Below, one piece after another: positions 16,887 to 27,371 of a DNA stretch of 64,000 nt. Under the pieces are notes generated by a model, which worked only from the letters and a program-made list of their open reading frames with translations, was not told the origin of the DNA and ran no database searches. The stretch spans positions 124,001 to 188,000 of the forward strand of contig NZ_PFGL01000001.1 in the NCBI RefSeq assembly GCF_002783505.1, in the 5' to 3' direction. Source of the DNA: Shewanella sp. CG12_big_fil_rev_8_21_14_0_65_47_15 (GTDB lineage Bacteria; Pseudomonadota; Gammaproteobacteria; Enterobacterales; Shewanellaceae). The position numbers and the translations under genes are program-made. Each line of letters opens with the position of its first letter. Position 1 is the first letter of the stretch.

Positions 16887-19800
16887 TTACAAATTACGCT
16901 CGATAAAACGCCAACAATCTTCGGCTGCCAAGGGTTTACTAAAATAGTAACCCTGCACTAAGTCACACCCCATGCTTGAGAGCAGTACCAGTTGAGCTTC
17001 GTTTTCTACCCCCTCGGCAACCACAGTTAACCCTAGCTCATGGGACATTGAAATAGTGGCAGCACTAATGGCGGCATCATTTGGATCGCTCTCAATATCC
17101 TTAACAAAGGATCTATCTAACTTGAGTCGATCTAAGGGCAGCAACTTCAAATAAGAGAGCGACGAATAACCTGTACCAAAATCATCGATAGCCAACTCAA
17201 TACCCTGCTGGCGTAACTCGGCCAGTAACTTAGCATTCTGTTCAGGGTATTGCATGGCAACACTTTCAGTGATTTCAAGCTCCAATGCTCCCCTGCCTAG
17301 CTCATATTGCGCTAACACATTGAGAATATCTGCAACTATGGTTTCTTTACGCAGCTGATGCGCCGAAAGGTTAACCGCCATCCGCAACTTTTTAGCCCCC
17401 TTTTCTCGCCACTGGGCAAGTTGCCTAAGGGCAGTTTCAAGCACCCATTGGCCTATGGGAATGATCATATCAATTTCTTCGGCGATGGGAATAAAACGAT
17501 CTGGCGCAATTAGACCAAATTCAGGGTGTTGCCAGCGTACTAAGGCTTCGACACTCACAACTTGGCCAGTTTGAATATCGATCTGTGGCTGATAATGTAA
17601 CCTTAGCTCATCACGGATAAGCACTTGCCTTAAGCCAGTTTCAATATGTTGACGTTCGGTCACCGAGGTGTTCATTGCCGAGGTGAAAAACTGATAGTTA
17701 TTACGTCCTGCCGCCTTAGCACGATACATGGCCATATCGGCATTTTTCATTAACGCTTCAACACTGTCACCGTCAGTTGGAAACAGGCTGATCCCAATAC
17801 TGGGGGATGAATGCAACGGTTTATTATCAATGATATAGACTTGACTCAGGCTATTACGTAATGCCTCGGCAACCGTGGCAACTGCGTCATGTTGGATATC
17901 TGACAACACGATCACAAATTCGTCACCGCCAAGACGAGCCACAATATCACGACTCCCCACCACAGCCTTAAGGCGATGTGCCACCTCGAGTAACAATAGG
18001 TCACCAACATGGTGACCCAAGGTATCGTTGATATTTTTGAAGTGATCCATATCGATAAACATCACAGCTATCTGGCTATGCGACGCCAATGCCTCTTGGA
18101 ACACCATTTCGAGGCGCGACTGTAAACTGAGTCGATTAGGCAACAATGTCAGCGAGTCGTGGTGGGCGAGAAAATGAATTCGTTCCTCATTCACTTTACG
18201 CTCACTGATATCGGTGAAACTGCCGATGTAATGGCTGATCGCCCCCGTTTCATCCCGCACCACGGACATCATCAACCATTTAGGGAAATCATATCCATCC
18301 CTGTGACGATCCCACACTTCCCCTTGCCAAAATCCCGTTTGCTCCAGCGCGGCGCGCACTTGAGCATCTAGGCTTCTATCGGTACGCTCCGCCTCTAACA
18401 ATCGGCAATTTTTACCGATAATTTCATCCCTAGAGTAACCCGTAATATGGGTGAAGGCGGTATTCACATCCACAATAATATCGTTGGCGTCCATAATGGT
18501 GATGCCCTCACCACTCTGTTGAAAAACCTGAGCCAACAGATTGACCCGCGCCGCAGTGCGTTCTTGTTCGGTAATATCCTCGACGATAAAGAGGATTAAA
18601 GGCTCACCATTCGCCGCCGTCACTAAAGTTCCATTAAGACGCACCGCCACTAACTGGCCATTCTTATGGCGATAATGCTTCTGATAAGGGCCGTAACGGC
18701 AGGTATGTTTTAAGCGCTCTAATTGCTCGGCTTCACTCGACTGATAGCGACTTGGCGTTAACTCCCAGGGTTCGAGTCGATTTAATTCCTCCAGCGTATA
18801 ACCCGTAATATCAACAAAGGCTTGGTTTATCGCAACAAACTGCCCATCTCCTAGACGTTTAAGCACATGCCCAACCGGCGCCTTATCAAATAGATTGCGA
18901 TATCTTTGCTCACTTTCACTCAGAGTGACCTGAAAAGCCTCGCTGCGGGCAATCTCCTTCGACAAGGCCATGGTTTTTTCAGTCACTTTCTCGGCAATAC
19001 GATGGCGTTCACCGGAAGAGATCAAGGTCATGCCACCCACCACGGCGCAGGTGATAAAGGCGAGGAGCAACATGAGTAACGACAGGCTAAAGGTATCTCC
19101 CATCAGCGTGGCATAGGATTGGTAGATCACTATGTGCCAATTGCGGTCGGCTAACATCAGATTGGTCTGAAAATATTGCCCCGTCTTATCGCTATAAACA
19201 CTGCCGGAAAACTCGGGAAAATCTTTCTGGCTATTGGCGTAGAGTAAAGTCCCGCCTGCACTGGTATCGGTCAGTTTCCAGTGCAGCCCTTGCACTTTTT
19301 CCACCCCACTAATAATTTCCCGTAGATCTATGACGGCCGAACAAAATCCCGAAATATGGCCTAGTCGATCAAAGACAGGGGCGATAAGCAACGAAGCTCC
19401 TGGGCCATTAGGATCCTGAGCCAATTGAATTTTTTCCGTCATTACCGGCGTTAGCGTGGCACGGACTTTGGCAATCGCTGCGGCGCGGGTGGGCTCGCTA
19501 TTGAGATCTAGCCCAAGGGCGGCTTCGTTCCCTCGTAGCGGTTGTATATACATCACAGGCACTAACCAACCATCGGCATTGATATGCCAGTCCGCTGGAC
19601 GTTTGATTTCATAGGTGCCAGCAATGGCATCGCGCGCCGCGGCTTCAAACTGCTCTTTATCTTCCACTGGGACTAGAGGCAACCAAGACCAAGCACGAAA
19701 CCCCTCCGTCTGTAGCTGATTACGCTTACCAAACTGGATAAACTCGTCTTCGGAAACCCGTTCACTATTATCGAATAGGCTCGCGAGGGCGACGATTTGC

Positions 19801-20555
19801 TGCAGATTAGCTCCTTGAAAACTCTCGATATCACTGATGATGGCGTTAGATTGAATTTGAAACTTATCCTGCAACTGCTGACGTTGGTTGATATCTGAGT
19901 AGTGATAAATCCCCACGCAAAATAAAAAACCGACCAGCAGCGGAACCCCGGTCTGAATACGCCGAGACCGCCAGATAGTCCTAGGATCGAACAGCAACAT
20001 AGTCAAAGGGATAAAGATCACCGCTCCGAGCAAATCCCCCATCCACCAATTGAGCAGACTGCCAAGTAAATCGGTACGGGGAATGGTGTCATTAGCGACT
20101 AAGGCTAAATTCCCAAACAGCGTTGCTATTAAGCAAGTGAAGCTTAAGCTCAGGCAGGATTTTATAACGGTATTGGGTCTATCTAAGGTCACCAGATGGT
20201 CGATACGGCGAAGGACATGGGCCGAGATTATAGCCTGCAGCACAGAACCGAATGCGATGACAATAGGCAACCATCCCCAATGTATCTGCCCGCCCACATT
20301 GATATTAATCAGCACAGATCCTATCAAGATGCCAATCCAAGGGGCGTATTCTTTCCATAGGATACAACTCGCGATGGCAATCCCTGCCGCAGGCCAAATT
20401 GCCGCCGAGTAACCTGGGGGCAGCGCAATCATCAAGCCCATTTTACCCACGACAAAATAGGCTAAGGCAATACAGAAATTAACCCTAAGGCAATGACTAA
20501 ATGATTTAATATACAATCCCTTCGCGCTGATACTTATAGTGTTATTAATAGGCAT
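16887..20555 (-). CDS. MASE1-CHASE-PAS-PAS-GGDEF-EAL signalling protein
   Basis: 1222 residues. Order: MASE1-type membrane domain (about 20-230, with LPPGYSAAIWPAAGIA), periplasmic CHASE domain (about 240-420), a helix about 485-510, two PAS domains (about 545-665 and 670-790), GGDEF (about 795-955, intact RLGGDEF) and EAL (about 970-1215, with EALVRWQHP and DDFGTGYSSL). Both catalytic motifs are intact, so it may make or degrade cyclic di-GMP; which activity dominates is unclear. The CHASE domain suggests an extracytoplasmic small-molecule signal, and the PAS domains redox or ligand input. It is a single gene with its own promoter region. Confidence 0.93.
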   Translation of the reverse strand: MPINNTISISAKGLYIKSFSHCLRVNFCIALAYFVVGKMGLMIALPPGYSAAIWPAAGIAIASCILWKEYAPWIGILIGSVLININVGGQIHWGWLPIVIAFGSVLQAIISAHVLRRIDHLVTLDRPNTVIKSCLSLSFTCLIATLFGNLALVANDTIPRTDLLGSLLNWWMGDLLGAVIFIPLTMLLFDPRTIWRSRRIQTGVPLLVGFLFCVGIYHYSDINQRQQLQDKFQIQSNAIISDIESFQGANLQQIVALASLFDNSERVSEDEFIQFGKRNQLQTEGFRAWSWLPLVPVEDKEQFEAAARDAIAGTYEIKRPADWHINADGWLVPVMYIQPLRGNEAALGLDLNSEPTRAAAIAKVRATLTPVMTEKIQLAQDPNGPGASLLIAPVFDRLGHISGFCSAVIDLREIISGVEKVQGLHWKLTDTSAGGTLLYANSQKDFPEFSGSVYSDKTGQYFQTNLMLADRNWHIVIYQSYATLMGDTFSLSLLMLLLAFITCAVVGGMTLISSGERHRIAEKVTEKTMALSKEIARSEAFQVTLSESEQRYRNLFDKAPVGHVLKRLGDGQFVAINQAFVDITGYTLEELNRLEPWELTPSRYQSSEAEQLERLKHTCRYGPYQKHYRHKNGQLVAVRLNGTLVTAANGEPLILFIVEDITEQERTAARVNLLAQVFQQSGEGITIMDANDIIVDVNTAFTHITGYSRDEIIGKNCRLLEAERTDRSLDAQVRAALEQTGFWQGEVWDRHRDGYDFPKWLMMSVVRDETGAISHYIGSFTDISERKVNEERIHFLAHHDSLTLLPNRLSLQSRLEMVFQEALASHSQIAVMFIDMDHFKNINDTLGHHVGDLLLLEVAHRLKAVVGSRDIVARLGGDEFVIVLSDIQHDAVATVAEALRNSLSQVYIIDNKPLHSSPSIGISLFPTDGDSVEALMKNADMAMYRAKAAGRNNYQFFTSAMNTSVTERQHIETGLRQVLIRDELRLHYQPQIDIQTGQVVSVEALVRWQHPEFGLIAPDRFIPIAEEIDMIIPIGQWVLETALRQLAQWREKGAKKLRMAVNLSAHQLRKETIVADILNVLAQYELGRGALELEITESVAMQYPEQNAKLLAELRQQGIELAIDDFGTGYSSLSYLKLLPLDRLKLDRSFVKDIESDPNDAAISAATISMSHELGLTVVAEGVENEAQLVLLSSMGCDLVQGYYFSKPLAAEDCWRFIERNL

Positions 20556-21111
20556 AATGCCCTATTCACCGAATCAATCTCAAGCCCAGAGATGGGACTC
20601 CGCTGATTTAATGCTGGCAATAATCGTTTGTGCCCAGTTATTTGCTTTCCTAAGATCTCCACCACGACATTCTTGACACAGATGCTCGTCCTGACAAGTG
20701 AGCTACCACTCGGAACCGCTATTTGAGATAGCAAACCAAGATTTGACGAAAGTGGATATTAACGAAAGTCGATCACTTTGCTACCGAACAGATTCGCCAG
20801 TGCGATCACGCTTTTGCATTTTTTGAGACTTAGGCCAGTTTCAAATACGTTAAATACGTAAATAAATATGGCAACTATAGTTTTAATTAAGGTTTTTTTA
20901 ATATTAACTCACTTTTTAGCAGGTGATCTGCTTTCAATCAATCCCCGCTTCTTGTTATCCTCCCGCCGCATAAAAAAGTTGCATGCTGAATATTTTTTAT
21001 TCAGTTAGTTGACCCACGTTCCCGTTAACCCGGATCCATTAATTGAAATTTGCCCTTAGCCAATTCAGCGCTGAAGGATTGAACCAAGCGGTTCGATTTT
21101 CCCACTTCAGC
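20556..21111. other. Long intergenic region before the cyo locus
   Basis: About 550 bp without a convincing gene. It is AT-rich and includes a tandem AAATACGT repeat at 20853-20870 with 9-bp spacing. It should hold the promoter of the leftward GGDEF/EAL gene and perhaps of the small rightward gene at 21112. Confidence 0.5.
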
Positions 21112-21432
21112 ATGACAAACTTAGCCCTGCTTTTTGGGTTACTGTTTGTGCTGCCCGCTGCGGACTTAGTGTCTGTGATGGTCGGCGGCTGCATCGATAT
21201 TGGCGAATTAATCACCCTAAGTGATGGCTTTTTAATTGAGTTTTTCGGCGCCACGCTGCTGAGCATTTTACTGCTCAACCCCCAGATAATTAAGCAATTG
21301 TGGAATCTGTTCGACAATGGCTTCAAGTTTTTCAACAGCTTAGACCTCACTAATGCTGCCCAGTTTTTAGCACCCCCAAGGCTAAAATCCCTCGAACACC
21401 TTGCGCACGGTTGTCGCGCCCCACCATTGTAA
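21112..21432 (+). CDS. Small membrane protein, hypothetical
   Basis: 106 residues from ATG 21112; a TTG start at 21043 would add 23 residues. Two hydrophobic segments are seen, about 3-25 (LALLFGLLFVLPAADLVSVM) and about 38-56 (DGFLIEFFGATLLSILLL), followed by an amphipathic tail ending HGCRAPPL. An overlapping minus-strand frame exists but is less protein-like. I do not recognise the family. The gene lies before cyoA in the same orientation, but about 190 bp away. Confidence is modest. Confidence 0.42.
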   Translation: MTNLALLFGLLFVLPAADLVSVMVGGCIDIGELITLSDGFLIEFFGATLLSILLLNPQIIKQLWNLFDNGFKFFNSLDLTNAAQFLAPPRLKSLEHLAHGCRAPPL

Positions 21433-21620
21433 CTCTCTGTTTTAAAATTCAAATTTAGCATTAAGCGCTGAAAGCCGATCCTCAATCTCGCATTGGGGTG
21501 GCAGGCATTTTTGTGCCACGCTCGGGCCACTCTCGGATTCGCCTTCGGATAACGCCGCTCAATGCTACTGCCAATCTCTCTGGGCAGAGTTGTAAACCTT
21601 AGGGTTAGAGGAATCTTCCT

Positions 21621-22649
21621 TTGTTAATTCGAAATTTAAGTAAAGTCGCATTCGCGGCGATAGCCCTGATGCTCGCAGGCTGTGATGGCGGCGTATTGGA
21701 TCCCAAGGGCCAGATCGGTGTCGATGAAAAGCACCTGATCATCATCGCTACCCTACTCATGCTGATTGTGGTTATTCCCGTGATCTTTATGACCTTGTTC
21801 TTCGCATGGAAATACCGCGATGGCCGAGATCATGAGGTTTACACGCCTAAATGGTCCCATTCAAGCGCGATTGAAACCGTGGTTTGGATTGTGCCTATTG
21901 TGATCGTTGTGATTCTAGGGGTGATTACCTGGGGCTCGACCCATGATCTCGACCCTTACAAGCCACTCGAACACCAGGCCAAGCCGATTATGGTTGAAGT
22001 GGTTTCTATGGACTGGAAATGGTTATTTATCTATCCAGAACAAGGTGTCGCATCGGTCAACGAGCTGGCCTTCCCAGCCAATGTGCCGGTGAACTTTAAG
22101 ATCACCTCTGATACCGCAATGAACTCTTTCTTTATCCCGCAGTTAGGTAGCCAAATCTACTCAATGGCTGGGATGACGACTAAGTTGCACCTGATTGCCA
22201 ACGAACCCGGCACCTATGGCGGTATTTCCGCTAACTATAGCGGCGCAGGTTTTGCGGGCATGAAGTTTAAAGCCATTGCCACGCCAACGGCGGCCGACTT
22301 CGATGCTTGGGTCGCCAAGGCCAAACAACAGGCGACTAAGACCTTAGATTCTGCGACTTACCAAGCCTTAGCACAGAAGAGTGAAAACAATCCTGTTGAA
22401 TACTTTGGCTCAGTGAGTCACGGCATGTTCGATCAAATCGTTATGCAATACATGCACATGGACTCAAACGAGCACATGGCAGGCCATGAAGGTATGGAAC
22501 ACATGAGTGCCGACCACAGTATGGCTGGCATGCACCACGATATGGTGCATATGGCGAGCGAACAGAAGATGGCCGACATGGAAGGCTCAACCCATTCTGA
22601 CACTTCATCTACAGAACACTCATCCACTCACAAAGTGGAGGCGGAGTAA
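21621..22649 (+). CDS. cyoA: Cytochrome o ubiquinol oxidase subunit II
   Basis: 342 residues starting at TTG 21621, preceded by AGAGGAA. Signal peptide with lipobox LAGC (Cys21), two helices (about 38-62 and 85-108), then the periplasmic cupredoxin domain. The region that holds Cu-A ligands in cytochrome c oxidases reads [20 protein letters not shown], with no Cys, so this is a quinol oxidase. It ends in a His/Met-rich tail (about 275-325) that enteric CyoA lacks. First gene of cyoABCDE; cyoB follows 3 bp later. The operon makes a haem-copper quinol oxidase that reduces O2 and pumps protons, but cyoB is broken here. Confidence 0.93.
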   Translation: MLIRNLSKVAFAAIALMLAGCDGGVLDPKGQIGVDEKHLIIIATLLMLIVVIPVIFMTLFFAWKYRDGRDHEVYTPKWSHSSAIETVVWIVPIVIVVILGVITWGSTHDLDPYKPLEHQAKPIMVEVVSMDWKWLFIYPEQGVASVNELAFPANVPVNFKITSDTAMNSFFIPQLGSQIYSMAGMTTKLHLIANEPGTYGGISANYSGAGFAGMKFKAIATPTAADFDAWVAKAKQQATKTLDSATYQALAQKSENNPVEYFGSVSHGMFDQIVMQYMHMDSNEHMAGHEGMEHMSADHSMAGMHHDMVHMASEQKMADMEGSTHSDTSSTEHSSTHKVEAE

Positions 22650-22651
22650 TC

Positions 22652-24631
22652 ATGTCTTTTCTCGGTAAATTAAGCCTAGATGCGATCCCGTATCATGAGC
22701 CTATCATCATGGTGACCCTTGCGGTTGTTGCCGTGATAGGCCTGTACGTCGCAGCCTTTATCACTAAACACAAAAAATGGGGCGTGCTTTGGCACGACTG
22801 GTTAACCTCGGTTGACCATAAACGCCTCGGTATCATGTACATAGTGCTTGCCTTCATCATGCTGATCCGCGGTTTTTCCGACGCCATCATGATGCGTACC
22901 CAACAGGCACTGGCCACCAATGGCGCCGCAGGTTATCTGCCGCCTGAACATTACGACCAAATCTTCACTGCCCACGGCGTGATCATGATTATCTTTATGG
23001 CGATGCCATTTATGATCGGTCTAATGAACTTAGTGCTGCCACTGCAAATCGGTGCCCGCGACGTTGCCTTCCCCTTCTTGAACAACCTCAGCTTCTGGTT
23101 AACCGCGTCTGGTGCCGTGCTGATCAATATTTCATTAGGTTTAGGTGAATTCGCCCGTACCGGTTGGGTAGCTTACCCGCCCTTGTCTGAACTGGCTTAC
23201 AGTCCGGGCGTCGGGGTCGATTACTATATCTGGGCGCTGCAGATTTCGGGGATAGGGACAACCTTAACCGGGGTCAACTTTATCGCGACTGTGCTTAAGA
23301 TGCGTGCTCCAGGCATGAAGCTGATGCAAATGCCTATCTTCACTTGGACTTGTACTTGGGCCAACATCCTGATCGTGGCATCGTTCCCGATCCTGACCGC
23401 GGTTTTAGCGCTGTTAACACTCGATCGCTACATGGGTTTCCACTTCTTCACCAATGATGGTGGTGGTAATGCCATGATGTATATCAACCTGTTCTGGGCT
23501 TGGGGTCACCCTGAAGTGTACATCCTGATTTTACCTGCGTTCGGTATCTTCTCGGATGTGATTTCAACCTTTACCTCTAAGCGTCTGTTCGGTTATTCCT
23601 CAATGGTATGGGCCAGTGGCGCGATTTCGATCCTCGGTTTTATCGTGTGGTTACACCACTTCTTTACCATGGGCTCTAGTGCCAACGTCAACGCCTTCTT
23701 CGGCGTGATGACCATGGTGATTGCGGTCCCGACTGGGGTAAAACTGTTTAACTGGTTGTTTACCATTTACCGCGGCCGCCTGCGCTTAACTGTGCCAGTG
23801 CTGTGAACCTTAGGCTTTATGGTGACTTTCACCATTGGTGGTATGACGGGCGTGTTATTGGCCGTACCTGGCGCCGACTACGTACTGCACAACAGCTTGT
23901 TCCTGATCGCTCACTTCCATAACACCATTATCGGTGGTGCCGTGTTCGGTTACTTAGCCGGTTTTGCTTACTGGTTCCCGAAAGCGACGGGTTTCCACTT
24001 AAATGAGCGTTTAGGTAAAGCGTCATTCTGGTGCTGGCAAATTGGTTTCTATGTGGCCTTTATGCCGCTGTATGTACTCGGTTTTATGGGGATGACTCGC
24101 CGTATCAACCACATTGATAACCCAGCATGGAACATGTGGATCTATATCGCTGCCGTGGGTGCTTGCATCATCATGGTCGGTATCATTCTGCAATTCGTGC
24201 AACTGTACGTGAGTATCCGTGACCGCGACCAAAACCGTGACACCACGGGCGATCCATGGAATGGCCACACGCTGGAATGGTCAACCGCATCCCCACCACA
24301 GTTCTACAACTTTGCTAAGTTGCCACAGGTGTCTGATATCGATGCCTTTACCGATGCCAAAGAAAAAGGCACCGCATATCAACGCCTCAAACACTATCAG
24401 CCAATCCATATGCCGAAAAATACCCCGAGCGGTATCTTAATGGCGCTGGGCATTACTGCCGCTGGTTTTGCTGCGATTTGGCACATTCTGTGGCTCGCGA
24501 TTGTGGGCATGGTGGGCGCGTTTATCGTGTTCTTATTCCGTGCTTATAACAACGATGTCGACTATTACGTTCAACCCGATGAAGTGGCACGCATTGAAAA
24601 TGCTCACTTAAACAATGTAGTAAGGGGCTGA
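22652..24631 (+). pseudogene. cyoB: Cytochrome o ubiquinol oxidase subunit I, interrupted by in-frame TGA
   Basis: The frame runs 22652-24631 but is broken by TGA at 23804-23806; both parts are in the same frame, so this is a single-base change, not a frameshift. The reading either side is [19 protein letters not shown], where E. coli CyoB reads MLWTIGFIVTFSVGG: TGA stands for the conserved Trp TGG. Read through, the protein is 659 residues, as in the family (663). The 384-residue first part has a haem b ligand (TAHGVIM) and Cu-B ligands (GHPEVY, HH); the second holds AHFH, the haem o3 and second haem b ligands. The truncated product cannot form the active site. A sequencing error or readthrough is possible. 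Confidence 0.88.
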
Positions 24632-24632
24632 T

Positions 24633-25244
24633 ATGAGTGTTGCAATCCCAGCTGATTTAGAAGTTGCTCACGCCGAGGAGCACCATGACACGGGTGGCAA
24701 CACCCTGTTTGGTTTTTGGCTCTACCTGATGACCGACTGCATCCTGTTTGCATCGGTATTCGCCACCTACGCCGTGCTCTATATGAACACCGATGGCGGT
24801 GTATCGGGTAAAGACATTTTCGAACTGGACTTTGTGTTGATCGAAACCGCAGCCCTGCTGCTCAGTAGTATTACCTATGGCTTCGCCTTGATTTTCGCTA
24901 AGCACCACAACAAAGCGGCGACCCTCACTTGGTTAGCCATTACCTTTGCACTGGGCTGTGTGTTTATCGGCATGGAAGTCTATGAGTTCCATCACCTGAT
25001 CGAACATGGCAACGGCCCACAACGCAGCGCCTTCCTGTCATCTTTCTTTACCTTAGTGGGCATGCACGGCTTGCACGTGACCGCTGGGTTAATTTGGATG
25101 GCGATCATGATGATTGAAGTCGCCAAAACGGGCTTAGGCAACCGCAGCATCACGCGCCTGAGCTGCTTAAGCTTGTTCTGGCATTTCCTCGACATTGTGT
25201 GGATTTGCGTATTCACCGTTGTGTACTTATTGGGAGCACTGTAA
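24633..25244 (+). CDS. cyoC: Cytochrome o ubiquinol oxidase subunit III
   Basis: 203 residues with five helices, as in CyoC ([40 protein letters not shown]). Integral-membrane subunit that stabilises the core of the bo-type oxidase. The ATG at 24633 directly follows cyoB. The stop overlaps the cyoD start by one base (TAATG). The sequence is intact, unlike cyoB. Confidence 0.93.
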   Translation: MSVAIPADLEVAHAEEHHDTGGNTLFGFWLYLMTDCILFASVFATYAVLYMNTDGGVSGKDIFELDFVLIETAALLLSSITYGFALIFAKHHNKAATLTWLAITFALGCVFIGMEVYEFHHLIEHGNGPQRSAFLSSFFTLVGMHGLHVTAGLIWMAIMMIEVAKTGLGNRSITRLSCLSLFWHFLDIVWICVFTVVYLLGAL

Positions 25245-25585
25245 TGGGCGCACATACTCATTCGCATGATCATAGCCATGGCGCAGACGATCTGGCCGCC
25301 AGCATCAAGTCCTACTTAGTCGGTTTTGTGCTGTCAGTGGTGTTAACTGCCATCCCATTCTGGGCGGTAATGACCCATCACTTCGAGCAATCGACGACGC
25401 TTGCCATCGTCGTTGTCACGGCACTGGTGCAGATTTTGGTACACCTTAAGTACTTCCTGCACTTGGACTTCTCAAAGGAAGGCAAGATCAACACCTTCTC
25501 CTTCCTATTTACCGCGCTGATCATAGTCATGGTGGTTGGCTTGTCGGTATGGATCATTCTCGAAGCTAACGCTTTGATGATGTAA
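25244..25585 (+). CDS. cyoD: Cytochrome o ubiquinol oxidase subunit IV
   Basis: 113 residues from ATG 25244; a longer frame from 25199 overlaps cyoC and is unlikely. N-terminal His-rich segment ([15 protein letters not shown]), then three helices, the fold of CyoD ([32 protein letters not shown]). Assists assembly of subunit I. Translationally coupled to cyoC. Confidence 0.93.
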   Translation: MGAHTHSHDHSHGADDLAASIKSYLVGFVLSVVLTAIPFWAVMTHHFEQSTTLAIVVVTALVQILVHLKYFLHLDFSKEGKINTFSFLFTALIIVMVVGLSVWIILEANALMM

Positions 25586-25598
25586 CGAGACACAGCAA

Positions 25599-26531
25599 AT
25601 GAACACACAAGCTAGATTGACATCGACGCAATGGAAAGCACGCTCCAAAGGGTATGTACAGGTGACTAAGCCTGGCATCATTTTCGGGAATCTGATTTCC
25701 GTTGCTGGCGGCTTCCTATTGGCCGCTAAGGGCGATGTGGATCTGGTCTTGATGCTGGCAAGCTTAGTGGGATTATCCTTAGTCGTCGCCTCAGGCTGTG
25801 CGATTAATAACTGTATTGACCGTGACATTGACGCCAAAATGCAGCGCACCTGCAAACGCGTCACCGTCACGGGCGCAATCCCCCTAAGCCATGTCTTGCG
25901 GTTTAGCATCGCCTTAGGCGTGTTTGGATTCGGCATCTTAGCCCTGTTCACCAATGCTTTAGCCCTGCTGTTTGCCGCTATTGGCTATGTCGTTTATGTC
26001 GGGGTTTATAGCCTCTATATGAAGCGAAACTCGGTTTACGGCACCTTAGTCGGCAGCTTTTCGGGCGCAGTACCGCCCGTGGTGGGCTATTGCAGCGTGA
26101 CGGGGCAAATGGATATGGGCGCAGTGATTTTATTGCTGATGTTCAGCCTCTGGCAGATGCCCCACTCCTACGCCATCGCGATTTTCCGCTTTAATGACTA
26201 TGCAGCCGCGAAGATCCCCGTGCTGCCAGTCGCCGAAGGGATGGCCAAGGCGAAGCATCATATAGTGCTCTATATCGCAGTGTTCGCCTTGGTCAGCACT
26301 ATGCTGCCACTCGCAGGTTACACAGGCACCGCCTTTATGGCCGTGACCTGTGCCACCAGCCTCTGGTGGCTAACTATGGCCCTCAAAGGTTATCGTCAAG
26401 ATGTGGATATGCCACGTTGGGCCAGACAAGTGTTTGGTTTTTCAATTATTACCATCACAGCACTCAGTGTAACCATGGCGCTCGATTTTCAAGCGGTCAG
26501 TCAAACCCCACTGTTTATCTTAGTGCGATAA
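25599..26531 (+). CDS. cyoE: Protohaem IX farnesyltransferase (haem O synthase)
   Basis: 310 residues, UbiA-family membrane prenyltransferase with about nine helices. The first Asp-rich motif is [11 protein letters not shown] near 67-77; the second region is [16 protein letters not shown]. It converts haem B to haem O for the o3 centre of the oxidase. ATG 25599, 13 bp after cyoD, last gene of the operon. A strong terminator follows. If cyoB is truly dead, this enzyme could still supply haem O, or be a haem A precursor source for another oxidase. Confidence 0.94.
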   Translation: MNTQARLTSTQWKARSKGYVQVTKPGIIFGNLISVAGGFLLAAKGDVDLVLMLASLVGLSLVVASGCAINNCIDRDIDAKMQRTCKRVTVTGAIPLSHVLRFSIALGVFGFGILALFTNALALLFAAIGYVVYVGVYSLYMKRNSVYGTLVGSFSGAVPPVVGYCSVTGQMDMGAVILLLMFSLWQMPHSYAIAIFRFNDYAAAKIPVLPVAEGMAKAKHHIVLYIAVFALVSTMLPLAGYTGTAFMAVTCATSLWWLTMALKGYRQDVDMPRWARQVFGFSIITITALSVTMALDFQAVSQTPLFILVR

Positions 26532-26552
26532 ACATAACCTTTATTCAAAAAC

Positions 26553-26580
26553 AAAAGCGCTAACCTAGGTTAGCGCTTTT
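26553..26580 (+). terminator. Terminator of the cyo operon
   Basis: Perfect palindrome AAAAGCGCTAACC (26553-26565), TA, GGTTAGCGCTTTT (26568-26580), with a T run after it. It lies 20 bp after cyoE. Confidence 0.9.
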
Positions 26581-26679
26581 TATTTAACGCATTTAAACGC
26601 GGCACACTTTGGTAAGCGCCAAGCAGTCTCGTGGAATCCCAAATCAGACTATTCGGCCTTAGACAATGTCTTATGACGT

Positions 26680-27252
26680 CTACTTACAGATCTCAGTGAT
26701 CAGTTGATAGTTTGGATCCTCGGTCTTAACGAAATCACCTTTATCCTCAACAATATCAAACAGTTTAATTGTGCACTGATCTTTTCCGTTAATTTTATCC
26801 ACAAAATACTGAGCTTCATAACTTGCCCCAGCTTTAGGCGTAAAACTGACTTTTTTCACACAATAGGCATAACCATCAATTCGCGTGTTAGCGCCGTCAA
26901 CCCATACACCGGCAAAATAGAATGAAAGTGGTACTCCCGCCTCTACTTTTAATTCAGTTTGTTGTTTTTCATGGACATCTGAACGATACAACGGCATCCC
27001 GATTTTCCGGCCTGCTTGGCGATTTGCCAATAAATTCGCTTTCATACCTAATACAGCAATTTCACCACCTGGAATGAAATTATGTTTGATACAACCTTCA
27101 GTGTTATCTATCCATACCGACGTATTAGCACTGTCAGTCGATAACACACGAAGAGAGGCGGTTTCTTTTCCTGAAGCAACTTTATAACCGCTAGTTGCAC
27201 AAGCCGTTAAAACTGAGGACATTAATAAGACAGATATTGTCTTTAACTTCAT
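26680..27252 (-). CDS. Lipoprotein of unknown function
   Basis: 190 residues from ATG 27252, preceded by AAAGGAAAT; an upstream in-frame start at 27300 is unlikely. Signal peptide with lipobox VLTAC, followed by a beta-rich domain (ETASLRVLSTDSANTSVWI; VPLSFYFAGVWVDG; AQYFVDKINGKDQCTIKLF) with a few Cys that could form disulphides. I do not recognise the family. It is AT-richer than the flanking genes and stands alone. Confidence 0.78.
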   Translation of the reverse strand: MKLKTISVLLMSSVLTACATSGYKVASGKETASLRVLSTDSANTSVWIDNTEGCIKHNFIPGGEIAVLGMKANLLANRQAGRKIGMPLYRSDVHEKQQTELKVEAGVPLSFYFAGVWVDGANTRIDGYAYCVKKVSFTPKAGASYEAQYFVDKINGKDQCTIKLFDIVEDKGDFVKTEDPNYQLITEICK

Positions 27253-27371
27253 AATATTTCCTTTTATATAAAACACAGATAAGGTTGTGCAATCCGCCAA
27301 GAAAGCACAACAAAAATACTTATATCAAATAGTTAAACAATTTCAGTCGAATGAAAAACGAATGGAATTCA

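Noticed and set aside
21039..21530. A 163-codon minus-strand frame
   Set aside because: Overlaps the small plus-strand membrane gene, shows odd composition (Asn/Lys/Ser/Arg-rich) and no clear family.
23804..23806. Selenocysteine reading of the TGA in cyoB
   Set aside because: The position is a conserved Trp in this enzyme family, not Cys/Sec, and no selenocysteine insertion hairpin was apparent after the stop. A nonsense change is simpler.
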